Position numbers and translations under genes: made by a program | Source: Beroe forskalii | Taxonomy: Eukaryota; Ctenophora; Nuda; Beroida; Beroidae | NCBI GenBank assembly: GCA_011033025.1 | Contig: WFMF01000058.1 | Coordinates: 496,001-560,000, forward strand | Reading direction: 5' to 3' | Length of the DNA: 64,000 nt | Shown here: in pieces, positions 1 through 11,300 of the stretch | How the letters are laid out: every line of letters begins with the position of its first letter | Numbering within the stretch: the stretch's first letter is position 1 | Notes under the pieces: model-generated | What the model was told of the DNA's origin: nothing | The model's database searches: none | What the model saw: only the letters and a program-made list of their open reading frames with translations

Positions 1-157
1 ACCCACCACTCCGCGGCGGAGTTTCGAAAAAGTCCGCTGCGGGTCCACCAAAGTCCACCAAAAAATTTTCCTGGTGGACTTTAGTGGAGTCCGCGGCGGA
101 CCCGCAGCGGGTCCACCGGGTCCGCAGCGGGTCCGCCGCGGAGTTGAGTCCACCCAT
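1..157. repeat. GC-rich foldback repeat, cut by window edge
   Basis: The first 157 bases are built from repeated GTCCGC(A/C/T)GCGG and GTCCACC modules. CCACCAAAGTCCACCA on the left pairs with TGGTGGACTTTAGTGG on the right (16 bp arms, one mismatch), and TCCGCGGCGGA modules recur on both sides. It is much more GC-rich than its surroundings and directly abuts the larger repeat that starts near 163. The left end lies outside the window, so its full size is unknown. Confidence 0.7.
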
Positions 158-162
158 TTTTT

Positions 163-2240
163 AGCCTTCTTGGCATAGGCTATGATATGATCTCTAGAAA
201 TCAGTTATATCAACTAAAAACTGATATTCCATCTTACAATTCACCCAGATGATCAAGAAAGAGTTCCAAGAGAGAGAGGTTGAAATGAATTCATGAGTGC
301 TGGGAGATTCTCCATTTTGGCACTCAGGAATAAGATCTTCTTCTTGAATAGGACCCAATGCAAGCTAAAACTCCAAGTACACCTGAGATAAAAGACAGAT
401 AAGCAGATATATAGAGATAAATACTGATACCTACATAAAGTTTAACAAATAAGAAATTGTTAGTAAGTGCTCAAGGGTGATTCTGAGAGATATTGGCTTG
501 GTCATTTGAAATAGCAATAATTTAGGGATCTGAAGTGAAAATATGATGCGGAATTGATTGAATTCAGAAATTATTGATAAAAGGAAACAACACCATGGCA
601 AGTTTGTTATTTCTCAAGATCTATATATTCATTTTATCTTATACTTCATGGACAGGCACACTGCTTTGTAAATCAATCGTCTCTCATGTGATCCCTTTTG
701 TGTTTGATATAACATAAACTAATCAGGTGGTTGAATTCAATGTTGAAAATGTCAGATTCAGTCCATTGGGTATCATAAGGAGATCACTTGAGAGGCAGTG
801 GATTGATTGAGCAGTGCACCAATTTCAAATGTGCAAAGCAAAGTAAATGGCTTATTAAGTATTGATAACTCACTTAGAATCAGTCCAAGCATGAGAGCCA
901 ATCCATCACCAGTGTCAAAGGCTTCAACAGGACAAATCAGCAAGACAACTATTAGCAAGAATTTCATGAAAGGAACCATAATCTGAGGTAATGAAGAATG
1001 ATAAAAGTTTTTAATTATCTTCCATAACTACAAAATTGTCTGATCTAAATTTATCAGATTAGAATTGTGCCTGTAGACCTGTTGTTTTCAGCACCTAAGC
1101 AATTATTATTAGAACTTCTAAGGATCTGATATTATGTTACAATTTCTCATAAGTTTCATCTAAAGTCTATTCAGTGTACTTGAGACTGCTTGAAATATGT
1201 CAGCAAAAATGCACATGCAACAATTAAAAGTGGTGCCACATCGTAGGCACTAATGAGTAAGTGTACAGGCCCTATGCCCAGTTACTCACATGGTGACTGG
1301 TGAGTGAATATCGAAGTTTTCAAATGTAGTTATGCACAGGATGGTGCCTTGTGTTGATTATAAATATGAGCTACTCCAATAGTAAATAAATAGATAAAAT
1401 TGTGAGTGAATGAATGGCAAAAACCAGGAAATCTATGTGCACGAAATTTATTTGCAAATTATCAAATAACTAAAATATTTTCAGCATTCACAAAGTTCCA
1501 TTTTAAAAAACTGAGTCAAGAATTTACAAATATTTAGAAAACTAGTCTAAATTTCATTTTTTAAAATTAAGAAACTCCTTAGACATTCGATTAAGAAACA
1601 CAACTCGTTACCTAGAATTCTGGTTAAAATCTTTAAACGCTATCTTTTGGTACAATGGCAATTTGCTAAACACGTATATCCCTGTTATCGTCGCGCGCCG
1701 CGCGCGTACACACACCTATGCGGGCTTAGGAAAATGGCAATCACTTAAACAAATGACAAAATTATTTATAAAAATCACTTGTACAAATGACAGAATTGAG
1801 AATGTTGGCAGGGCGCCGTTGACAGATATTGCCTGTTTCCTAAGCCTGTATTATATTGGTGAAGTTTAATTGTGAAGCACACAGGCAACATGAACAAGGG
1901 TTTCCAGCATGCTTGTTCGCTGCGCGCGCATTTTCTTCGAACACGCGCGCTTGTGCGCGCGCAAAATAGGTCCTTCACCGCTTTGCTCTAACCAGATCCC
2001 TAGTTTTACGCGCGCGCGACGCCCGGCCGGGCCCCTGGTTAGGGGAATTCACCGCTGTCTATCGATGATAGATTCTTCCGAGCGACGCGTTGCCTGCCCC
2101 CATGCGCGCGCGCACCGACTGACGACTCGCTCGACGGGCGATGTCCGTCCTTTTGCGCCGAAGGTTCCCCTAACCAGGGGCGTCGCGAGACGACACCCCT
2201 ATTTCTCACTAAGCTTTTTTGAGTACGTGCGCGGCGTTAC
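163..2240 (-). repeat. Large dispersed element, copy A (inverted relative to 49600-52085)
   Basis: Read on the minus strand, 163-1617 matches 50282-52085 almost base for base over long stretches, for example around the shared small exon at 874-982. The part from about 1664 to 2240 is a GC-rich head with CGCGCGCG runs and CCCTAACCAGGGG modules, as in copy B at 49600-50260. Order in both copies is head then body. Copy A lacks about 340 bp that copy B carries near 50390-50735. I see no transposase or reverse transcriptase, so it is either a non-autonomous element or a segmental duplication that includes a gene fragment. Confidence 0.75.
874..982 (-). other. Exon-like micro-ORF with signal peptide, copy A
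   Basis: On the minus strand a CCTCAG acceptor precedes ATTATG and a perfect GTGAGT donor follows 874, so this reads as an exon. From the ATG at 979 it encodes a hydrophobic, signal-peptide-like start (MKFLLIVVLLICPVEAF) followed by DTGDGLALMLGLIL. The same exon sits in copy B at 51280-51388 with few changes, but there the donor GT has become GA. I do not recognise the protein. It could be the first coding exon of a small secreted or membrane protein carried inside a repeat, or a chance open frame. The conserved splice sites favour the former in copy A. Confidence 0.4.
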
Positions 2241-3223
2241 GCCGCGCCGCAACTCAACAAGAAAGATCGGAAATCTAGATTTTGGGAAAATCCGCGTATT
2301 CAGTGAAAATTCTTTTAAATTTTTTAAAAATTGAAATGTCGATTCTGATTGATACAGATAATTTACAAATTAAAAAAACCCTGCATTCCCAAAGTAATCA
2401 AATACAAAAAGAACAAAAAATACAGTTACACATACGCACAGCACTTGCTCAGGATATATCATATCGATAAAAAGCTTCATGATTTTGAGACGCTGACATT
2501 TTGATTTTGGTTTTGTGTCTCATATATCACAAAAGCTCGAAAAGGCTCGGGTGTTGGGAGATTTTTCAAAATTGGGAAAAAAAACCAAAAAAAAAGGTCC
2601 AGGTTTGCAATAGAACTACTGTATTTTTTTAAAGTGCCCGGATTGCTCCTTTATAATATCAGTCGCGAAAATGTCCCTCCCTCCCTTGTCAAACAAATCT
2701 TCAAAATCATGAATTTCTTAATTCATGGAGCTGTCGGTGGTCAAAGATATAAATCTTATAGGTTGACCAGGCCCATCCATGGCACATGCTCTAATTGTAC
2801 TTAGTTTAGTACCAAGCTGCATAACTATTCGACTGTATACTGAAGTACTTGAAGTAGACTAAGTTTCACAAATGCGATGGTCGATTTGAAAGATGAAAGA
2901 AAAGGAAAGCACAAAATTTGAAAATCAGATGAAAAACAACTTAGTAAACGAGAATACATTGCAGGAATAAACGGTGACACAATCTGATGGGAAACGTAAA
3001 CCAATTCAACAAAATGCAAAATTGGTACCAACAACTTGGTACGTACAAATGCATGAATTTTTGAAGAAATGCACGTTCTCGGTGGTTGTGCGCAGCACCT
3101 GAATGATATTTATGCTCTTACTACGACTGTGTGCTGTATCATGACCTGGTTACATGAGGTTACATCAAGTACCGTGGGGGAGGGAAATTAAGCACCTGCA
3201 TACTACCTACGGGAACAACAGAC

Positions 3224-3259
3224 AAACAAGAATTGTGTTGGCAGGCACAATTCTTGTTT
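3224..3259. repeat. Perfect short hairpin
   Basis: AAACAAGAATTGTG (3224-3237) and CACAATTCTTGTTT (3246-3259) are perfect 14 bp inverted arms around an 8-base loop. No function is evident. Confidence 0.7.
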
Positions 3260-3601
3260 TTCTATTGAAAGCACACAATTTAGTAAATCTTTTTCAAGTC
3301 CTCTGTCAACTGAGCAATCTTAACACATGCATGTTGGTGTTCATCCAATATGGAGATGGAGAAAACTCTTGATGTCTTGTTCTGTGGCTTGCCTACAAAG
3401 ATGAATGTATTTGTTCTACAAAGAAGCTGTCTTGAACATTCATTCTTTATTATGTGCACATGCATACTTTAGTATGCAAATAGTTTAAAAATGGCAAAGT
3501 AGATTGAATAACTCGATACTTATGGCACAAGTCCTCTGATTGGGAGATGAGAATAGTTGATAAAAGAGAATAGTTGATAAAAATGATGCTGAGCAGTTTA
3601 T

Positions 3602-3668
3602 TCCTAAGCCCACATAGGTGTGTGTACATGCTATGCGCTTCCCTACGGGATATACATGTTTAGCAAAA
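3602..3668 (-). repeat. Isolated copy of the CACGTATATCCC short repeat
   Basis: Read on the minus strand this gives TTGCTAAACATGTATATCCC, then GTACACACACCTATG and GGGCTTAGGAA. The same ordered blocks occur on the plus strand at 1664-1732 and 49683-49749, and a partial copy lies near 49600-49640. In this copy the CpG-rich centre is decayed (CACGTG-type CG changed to CATG). It stands alone, outside the larger elements, which suggests it is a module that can move or persist by itself. Confidence 0.6.
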
Positions 3669-3928
3669 CAGTTTATATAATTGAATAAGTGTGTTGATGA
3701 GTCATTCTTACCAAATTGTGTTGCCCCTATCCATTGTTTGCTGGTTCGTGGAACCCAGCATAACTGTACATAGCCATTAATATTTGATTGATTGAAGTTT
3801 TTAACTATTTTGACCGAGTGCAGGTGTTAATTCTACCTATGGGAGTTTTGTTACCATTAACACCATTTTGTACCCATAAGAGGAATTATTTTATGTTGAT
3901 TATCAATCCTTAAAAATAGCACATTGAC

Positions 3929-6900
3929 ATGCAAGATAATCAGAGAGGATGTGGTTACTACTGTCAAAAGATGAGCATGTTTGTTCCTGTGGTCTTTGTC
4001 CTTGGACTGGTAAGATAACATTATATGAATCATAGATGGTGTTCATGGTTCTGGTAAGGTGCAACTTTTCAGATGCCTTGTATGGTGTTTAATTTACACC
4101 AACTTCAATTGTGATTTTTTATCAATCCCTATTTGAATTAAAAAGAAATCAATCCCAAATTTTAAGGGTTTTGCACATGACCATGATCAATTGAAGTGTT
4201 GAAATGACCATCTGATTTCAGATTGGCTGGTCTTACTATGCATTTGTAATAGCATATGGAGGACAAGTTGAGAATGTAGCAACTCGTGTATTTGTGTCTA
4301 TTTTATACCATATTGTGCTCCTTTTATTCTTATGGAGTTACATCATGGCCATTTGTACCCAGCCAGCTAGACCACCTCCTCACTTCTATCTTACAGGTAA
4401 AGCATAATTTCTGCTGACAATTTTGAAATTTCATTTGAGTATCATTATTTATTGTAACCTTAAAAGCAATTCAATTTTCATATTTCAAAGATGATATGTT
4501 ATAGGTAACTGTTTTCAGATGAAGAGCACAGCAACATGAGGTCTAGTGACAGAGGCCGTGATGTGCTGTTAGCAGTCAGTGCTCGAGTATCAGTGCATGA
4601 AAGAACTACCTCTGGTGCAATTCGATACTGTGACATTTGTAGGTGTATCAAGCCAGACAGGGCACATCATTGCTCTATGTGTATGCAGGTAGGCACAGTT
4701 TATGTTGTTGTTTAAATGTTATTTTATGATGCAGGGTTATATAAAGGTTTCATACCTACAGCATTTAATTGTGTAATTATACAGCAGGAAGGACTGAAGG
4801 TGTGCGAAAGTTGAGCTTTTATGAACATTCTGAGCTGATCAGTAACAGAAATATTTGAATTATACTCATGAGTAATGAGTACTAATGTAATGTAATGTTA
4901 ATTAAAATATAGTGTTATGCTTGAGAATGTAGGGATAATGATATTTTGAAACACTAAAGAAAGGCTGAGTATAAGTTGACTACAACTAAGTGGCTTGTAC
5001 AACAAATTTCATGTTACAGTCTAGTATAATGTACAAGTTTGAAATATGTTATAGTCTACTACTGTGCTATTGCATCTCTTGAATGTTAATTATATCCCAT
5101 TAATTATCTCATTATGCTTATCTTGTATTGAGCTAGTGATTGTTGGAAAACTTCATAGATATAATGGCCTTGACTTTATTGTCTCACTTTGTAATTGTTT
5201 AACTAATCAACATAGACCTAAGTGTACTTGACACTATTCAAGATATGATAATGATTAATATGTAAACGCTCTGTAGTTTGTACATGATACTAGTAAAAAA
5301 CACTTAATCCCTACCTTCTCTTTTGATGGTGGCATGTATGCACTATGCAGGCTAATCTCTGCAGAACTGCAGTGTATGAGCTTGTGCTCTATATCTTGCT
5401 GTTGCTGGAGGAGGTGCAGTGAATGTTAGCCTTTCTACACTTTCTCTTTAACCCGAGATCCAGAGAAGGGTAGAGTGACTATGATATTATGTGTCCACTG
5501 TCCACATAGTGAGGTTTTAAACACTCCACTGATCAATGTATAGAATGCACTGCTCATTGTGTACTTCATTTGACAAAATATGTCTTCTCTCACTTCTCAT
5601 TGAGTACAATTTACATAGTGCAATATGCAATTATGTATGTGATATTCCTTCCCCCAATCGCCTTTTTGTTTTACACCCTCACTCAGTCACTCATGGCCCA
5701 TGGGTGACTGAGTGAGGGTTAATTGAGGGCAAGTTCTGAAAATTTCCCCAAAATTTGTGCCAATACTGTAGTTGGCATGGTCTCAGCCTATAGGAGGGCT
5801 GCTGTTCTGTGCACGTGCATACTGCGTGCATGTGGCATTTTTCTGTACGTTGTTTTCTGTACTTGAAAAAAATTAGGGCCTGTAAAGCCGAATGAAGGCA
5901 CTTATTTACACCCCTCCTCCTCAGTGCGTTCTGAAGATGGACCACCACTGCCCTTGGGTTGGTAACTGTGTGGGGTATTCCAACTACAAGTACTTTGTCC
6001 TTTTCCTGGTTTACACCTGTCTTTACACCTTCTACATAACGATATGCTGTATACCCTACATTACAGATGTATGGAATAAACGCAGTGATAATCCGTGAGT
6101 TGCATAGTTCTTATTGGTGTGACATGGCCTCAATTATGTGATTATATTAAGATATGCCGCTCAAATGGGATACTATTACTTATCTGATGATTCATATATT
6201 TCAAAGATAACAAGCCCTTTGATACCACATCGAGATAGGAAATCCAATCAACCAAACTTTGTTTCTAAAGTTCAAGTTATATTATCAAAGTTATTGTCAA
6301 GATTTTAGAAATTCTATCAAAGTACCAACGAACCTTGAAGTTATTCCAGGCTGAATTTCCACGTGCTGATAATGTTCCTGATCTCCCTGGTTTTCTTCCT
6401 AACCGTCTTCGGACTCTTCTCCTTTCACGTGTACCTGCTGTGGCACAACAAAACCACGCTCGAGAGCTCCCGAGCACCTTGTTTTAGAGGTTAGATTTTA
6501 CATGAGATTTGATGTTACATTCTTTTAACTTTTTAATGTTAAATTCTTTTGCTGAGCTGTTTCATTCACAGATCCTTAATCACTTCTTAATACATTGTTT
6601 CAGAGGTTAGATTTTACTTGGGATTCTATGTTAAATACTATTTTGCTTGGATTACGAATCACCATTCTTTTGTAAATAATTTATGACAATATCTTTTCAA
6701 TCATCAATTAATAAACCATAAAATTGGCCCTAAAGAATTCTATAAATTATAGAATTCTTCATAGTATAATCCCTGATCCCTTAGGTTTCGCTGATTATCC
6801 CTAATCCCCTTCTAATCCCTCAGGAGGTTTTGCAGATCCGCGTCACTACGACATGGGTGGCTCCCCCAACGTGAAACAAGTGTTTGGCAAAGTGCCAAGC

Positions 6901-7002
6901 TTCTGGATGCTCCCTCTATCAGGGGCTCTGGGTAACGGATTTGAGTGGGAAACCAGGGCTTATACCCACAGTGACCTTCCTAGTAACACTAGCTTAACAT
7001 AG
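3929..7002 (+). CDS. DHHC palmitoyltransferase, ZDHHC2/15/20-like
   Basis: Protein S-acyltransferase of the membrane-bound DHHC family, which transfers palmitate to cysteines of target proteins. Six exons in consistent phase: 3929-4009, 4222-4396, 4519-4688, 5925-6094, 6350-6489, 6824-7002, giving about 304 residues. Visible parts in order: TM1 (VPVVFVLGL), TM2 ([13 protein letters not shown]), the cysteine-rich domain starting [18 protein letters not shown], the catalytic [15 protein letters not shown]3 ([15 protein letters not shown]), TM4 ([17 protein letters not shown]), then NKTTLES and a C-terminal [13 protein letters not shown] block typical of ZDHHC2/15/20. The ATG at 3929 was chosen because it is the first in the exon and gives a short cysteine-containing N-terminus as in relatives. 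The chain is shorter at the C-terminus than most vertebrate members. Exact orthology among ZDHHC2, 15 and 20 is not resolved. Confidence 0.9.
5677..5718. repeat. Near-perfect palindrome in intron 3 of the DHHC gene
   Basis: CCCTCACTCAGTCACTCATGG is followed, after essentially no loop, by its inverted copy with a single mismatch, giving 21 bp arms that could extrude as a cruciform. It lies in the 1.2 kb intron between the two halves of the cysteine-rich domain. Confidence 0.75.
6479..6636 (+). repeat. Duplicated exon 5 donor junction, DHHC gene
   Basis: The end of exon 5 with its donor (TTGTTTTAGAGGTTAGATTT, about 6479-6519) is repeated with small changes at about 6595-6636 in the following intron (TTGTTTCAGAGGTTAGATTT), an offset of about 117 bp. 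The second copy keeps the GTTAGA donor-like sequence but lies in the intron. Confidence 0.6.
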
Positions 7003-8201
7003 TATGTTTTATATAGGCTAACAGTGCGAGATGAGAGAGTCGGTGAAAGTTGAATCAGTGGATAGAGCTGCAAGTAATATGTTGATGGATTTAAATTATC
7101 TTGATTCATTCCCGACCACAGTGAGATTAATAAGGATAACTATGTTCGTTGAATGGATATAGCTTCGTTATGGATCTGCAGATCAGTTTCTTCTTACCGT
7201 CCGTTTAATGATTTGCAATGGCCATCACTTATGGTATTGCCTTTCAGCTGACTAAGTCAATAGTTGGCGATCCTGAACGAGCTAAGTTAAAGAGTGTTTG
7301 TTTTGAAAATATATTTGATATATTACTGGGCCCGAAGTTTCATTATGTTTATTTATACCGTAGTATTCAACAGAGTGGGCTAATTTAGAGTTAATCTAAC
7401 TAGATTGGTAGTTGCTCAACTAACTTGATAGAATTATGATAACTAAAATCCATTCCACTTCAAATCCCATGTGCCATATAATATCTGAATACCTTTCACC
7501 TTTGAATCTCAGTGAAAAGAGAATATCTGTATTAGCTTTGACGAAGCATGAATTAGACTTAGCTCTCATGACTTAAAATTATAAAGAGTCCATCATCCGT
7601 CTCACGTTTGAAGTGAAACACGTCAATCTTCCCCGTCATGTTACAACAAGCTGTAGTAGCGGTGTTGTCGCATTTGAGCTGAGAACTTTTATGAAATATC
7701 CATTAAGCCCGTGAAACCGTGTCCAGTGCACGTACGTGACTTAACATATTGCTTAAGATTCTTGAATCCCCAGAGAAGTGTCATCTTTATAAAAGACACA
7801 CGTGACATACTGATTTAAAAATCAGTATGTCACGTGTGTCATTTATAAAGATGACACTTCCCTTGGGATTCAAGAATCTTTAGCAGATTTGTGGCGAAGC
7901 CTATGTCATAACTAATGTGTTTTAAAAACGCGCAGTTGTGTGTGACAGTGCCCGTGCGTGGGTCAGTCATTCCATTGTGACTTGATAGAATTAGCATCAG
8001 GGTCTGACAAAGAAAAAAATGTTGATTTTAATGGTGTGCAAGAGCAAAATTCTTTCACAAAGCAAGGTTTATGAGTTAATTACTTAATTGCTGTGCATGA
8101 AAACTTTGCGTTGATGACTGGTGTCATTGTTACGGTTGGGCATGACGTATTGTGGAGGCTGAGCAGCATAGTTGAGTGACAGCTCATTAATTTGAATGAG
8201 A
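7003..8201. other. Intergenic stretch between the DHHC gene and the receptor gene
   Basis: No gene is supported. It contains the long inverted repeat at 7751-7884; otherwise ordinary AT-rich sequence with a CACGTACGTGAC-type stretch near 7729. Confidence 0.5.
7751..7884. repeat. 134 bp foldback (inverted repeat with ~65 bp arms)
   Basis: The arms 7751-7816 and 7819-7884 are reverse complements with only a few mismatches and a loop of about two bases. Blocks such as AAGTGTCATCTTTATAAA and CACGTGACATACTGATTT occur in both arms. No clear target-site duplication was seen at the edges, so it may be a MITE-like hairpin or a local inverted duplication. Confidence 0.8.
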
Positions 8202-8210
8202 TATAAATAG
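8202..8210 (+). promoter_or_regulatory. TATA box of the SRCR/LDLa receptor gene
   Basis: TATAAATAG lies 140 bases before the ATG at 8350, so a start site near 8232 would give a 5' leader of about 118 bases. No intron is needed between it and the intronless coding region. Confidence 0.5.
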
Positions 8211-8349
8211 CGTGCGATTCATGAAATATCTCACTTTCGTGTCTGTAACTCCGACAAGCTCGCTGAATTGAATTTTATTAGGTTGAGAACTTCGAGATAA
8301 GATATCTTTCAAGTTTGTGTTCGTGATATAAGCTTCAAATAGAAATCAA

Positions 8350-11300
8350 ATGCATTTTGGGGCAATTTTCATGGCCTGCTCAATCGTTGTCAGTATTCAA
8401 ACTGACCTCAAATTCGTATTTATTGAAAATGGTGAAATAGAAAATGCTGGCCTGGTGCAAGTGGAAATGAAAACAGAGGTGGGTTTCATGTGTTTGAACG
8501 AGAATGAGAACTATGAGTACACTGCACACATCCTGTGTACGGAAATGGGTTTCACTGATGCTGTTGATTGGTTTGGGTTACATTCCCATCTGCATGGAAT
8601 AGACCCTATCTCATCTCGGATAAGGTTTTTCACTGACATTCACTGTCCTTCCTTTGCAACGAGGTTCTATGAGTGTAGTTTCAGGGTTACAAGGCACCGA
8701 AATAAATGTCCTTACTCTGGTATTTTAGTCTATCCTTCTTTTCTTGCAGTCGTGTGCAGACCACAAAAACCAGACCTCTGTAAACCTAGTCTCCACAACG
8801 GGTTTCTCAAATACAAATGCTATAGAATAAAACACGTTGATATCTTCAAGTGTAGGCATTCTGACGAATACTACTCGGTGACTAGGGAAGAATACGTAAC
8901 CCGTAGATGCTCCAATGATTCTTACAATTACCAGAGCTGCGGCATCAGTCGGGACAGCAAAGTGATAAACCAAGTAGGGGCATTGTGTAGTGATACCATC
9001 TGTCAAACCAGGGGGAAGGGACTCAAGAAGCCATTTTTTGGTTCGTCTGATCCATGGATCATCGCCAAGTTTTCCATTTATGACATTCTTCTATGCAACT
9101 ACGATTCTGGCATAGCTTCGATTAATTCTGTAGATTCTCTTCTTTGTTTCGGACTAAACATCTCAGGAACTTGCCAAGATTTTGGAATAACCAACAATAA
9201 AGATAGCTCTGACTTGGTTTGTGACTTGGTTTGTCCTAGCTCTCTGAGCTGCAGTGATGAGGCACTGTGCAATGGTTTTCAGTATGGACTTTTCTGCGAA
9301 AAAAATAGACGCCCAGTCTACATCAAACCTTCGAAGGTCTGCGATGGGGAAGAAAATGATTGCGATGACCACAGAGACGAAAAAATCTGTTACCGACACC
9401 AAATCCTACATCTCAGTTCGGAAGATATTTCCAGTAAGAACTATAGTGACAATTACTGCCAATATTCCACTTCGAGAGCTGTTGGTCCCATTTTCAACTT
9501 CACACGTTGTGGGCCTTTAGAAAAAGATCCCTACTCAGCCTCCTCCTATTTACCTTCATTCTGCACGGATTTCGAGGACCAAACCAACTGTTCTGATCCT
9601 TGGCGGGGTGTGCTGCAGTGCAACATAGGAGGGTATCCCTCCACAGTATCATCAGCTGTGCTGTGCAAGAACTTGCGGAGGTTCTGTGACGATGGACTGG
9701 ATGAAATGTGTGAAGCAGCATCTCCCTCGTGCTACATTCACAAACACTTGATGTGCAATGGTGTATCGGACTGTGATGATGGCAGTGATGAACTGGGTAG
9801 CAGATGCCAGTCATTATTAATGGGGACAAAATGTCTCCGAAGATACCGGCATGCCAGTGAGTTAGGAATACTTGTTCACTGGTTGAACGATGGAATCCCT
9901 GACTGCATGTCTGGTGAAGATGAGCAGGATATCTGGCCAACATGTCGAGTAATCGAGAAGTTCCGGCGTGTCTCTGACAACACGTCGTGTGATGATGTCT
10001 TTGTTTGTAGCAGAGATTCTCATGAATATGTTGAATTGGATCAGCTGTGTGATGGAGTAGAGGAATGTGATAAGGAAACTTCAGTTTGCCATGCAGCTAG
10101 ATCAACTGCCAGACCCTTTGTATCACCGGTAAAGTTAAAACATACCTTTCATTTGTTGCATTGTCTGCCTGGTCTAGAAGCAAGTCCTCTTCATTTTCCT
10201 TGCATCCAGGAAACATTCAAAAATCCAAACTATCCAACTTTTGGAGTGTTACAACCAACCCATATCCGATTTCCTCAGCAAAAGATCAGCTGCAGACACC
10301 TGTTTGGAGAGCTTTATGTTCATCTGAGTTGTTCGGATAGATGCTTAGAATTAGACGCCAGATGCTTACTGAAACCCCTGAAGCCAACCAGTTGCCAAAA
10401 GAGTTCCTTTGAGAGGGTTGTTTCATTATCTGGTGATGGAATGCTAACGTTCGCCACTGAACGCATGGGAGAATTCCACAATGACCTATTTGAGTGCAGC
10501 AACATGAGGTGCATCAGCTATGATAAAGTTTGTGATCTTGTCAACGATTGTGGGGATTATTCTGATGAGCATGGCTGTGTCAACCACTTTCAATGTGCAA
10601 AAACCGAGCATTACATTAACAGAGATAAGAAATGTGACGGAGTATTTGACTGCAATGATTATTCAGATGAATGCAATGAGGAATGCGGCAGTTACATTTT
10701 ATCTGCTTGGCCACTGAAGATATTAGCTTGGATAATGGGAATCATGGCCGTCACCTGCAATTTTGCAGTTCTTCTGAGATTATTTATAACTGATCCACTT
10801 TCTTCAAATTCATTTGCTGAAGTGAACAAAATCCTCCGGAGTTTGATATCTATTGGCGATCTTTTCACAGGTATTTACTTGATTATTATTTCGGCTTTTG
10901 ACACAGTTGTTATTGGCAATCAATACTGTAAAAGTCAGGTTGAGTGGCTGAGTGGGGGATTATGTGCTTCCTTGGGTGTAATCAGTACTTTTGGAGCCAA
11001 CATCTCACTTTACTCAATGATGTGTTTGAGTGTTTTTAGAGTGATAAGTTTGAGAAGGATCGGAAATGAAGAGCTGGAAAAATGCCAAAAAATTGCTCTG
11101 GTGTTCATCATTAGTCTTGTGGTTTTGTCCTCTGCAGCACTAGCTCTCACTCCTCTGGCAGACGGTCTGAAGGACTTCTTTGTCAATGGACTCTGTTATA
11201 ATCGTGATATGAACTTATTCCTGGCTGCTGTTAGCAAGCAGAATCATATTAGCGTATTCAAGGCTTATTATGGGAACAAGTTACGGCATGACTTGAGTTG

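Larger units (their letters stand above)
2241..3928. other. Intergenic stretch upstream of the palmitoyltransferase gene
   Basis: No coding region is supported here. It holds a small hairpin at 3224-3259 and a copy of a GC-containing short repeat at 3602-3668. The rest is AT-rich sequence in which I see nothing definite. Confidence 0.5.

Noticed and set aside
1909-2334. 141-codon open frame rich in Arg
   Set aside because: It lies in the CpG-rich palindromic head of the repeat; composition explains the open frame and copy B does not keep it.
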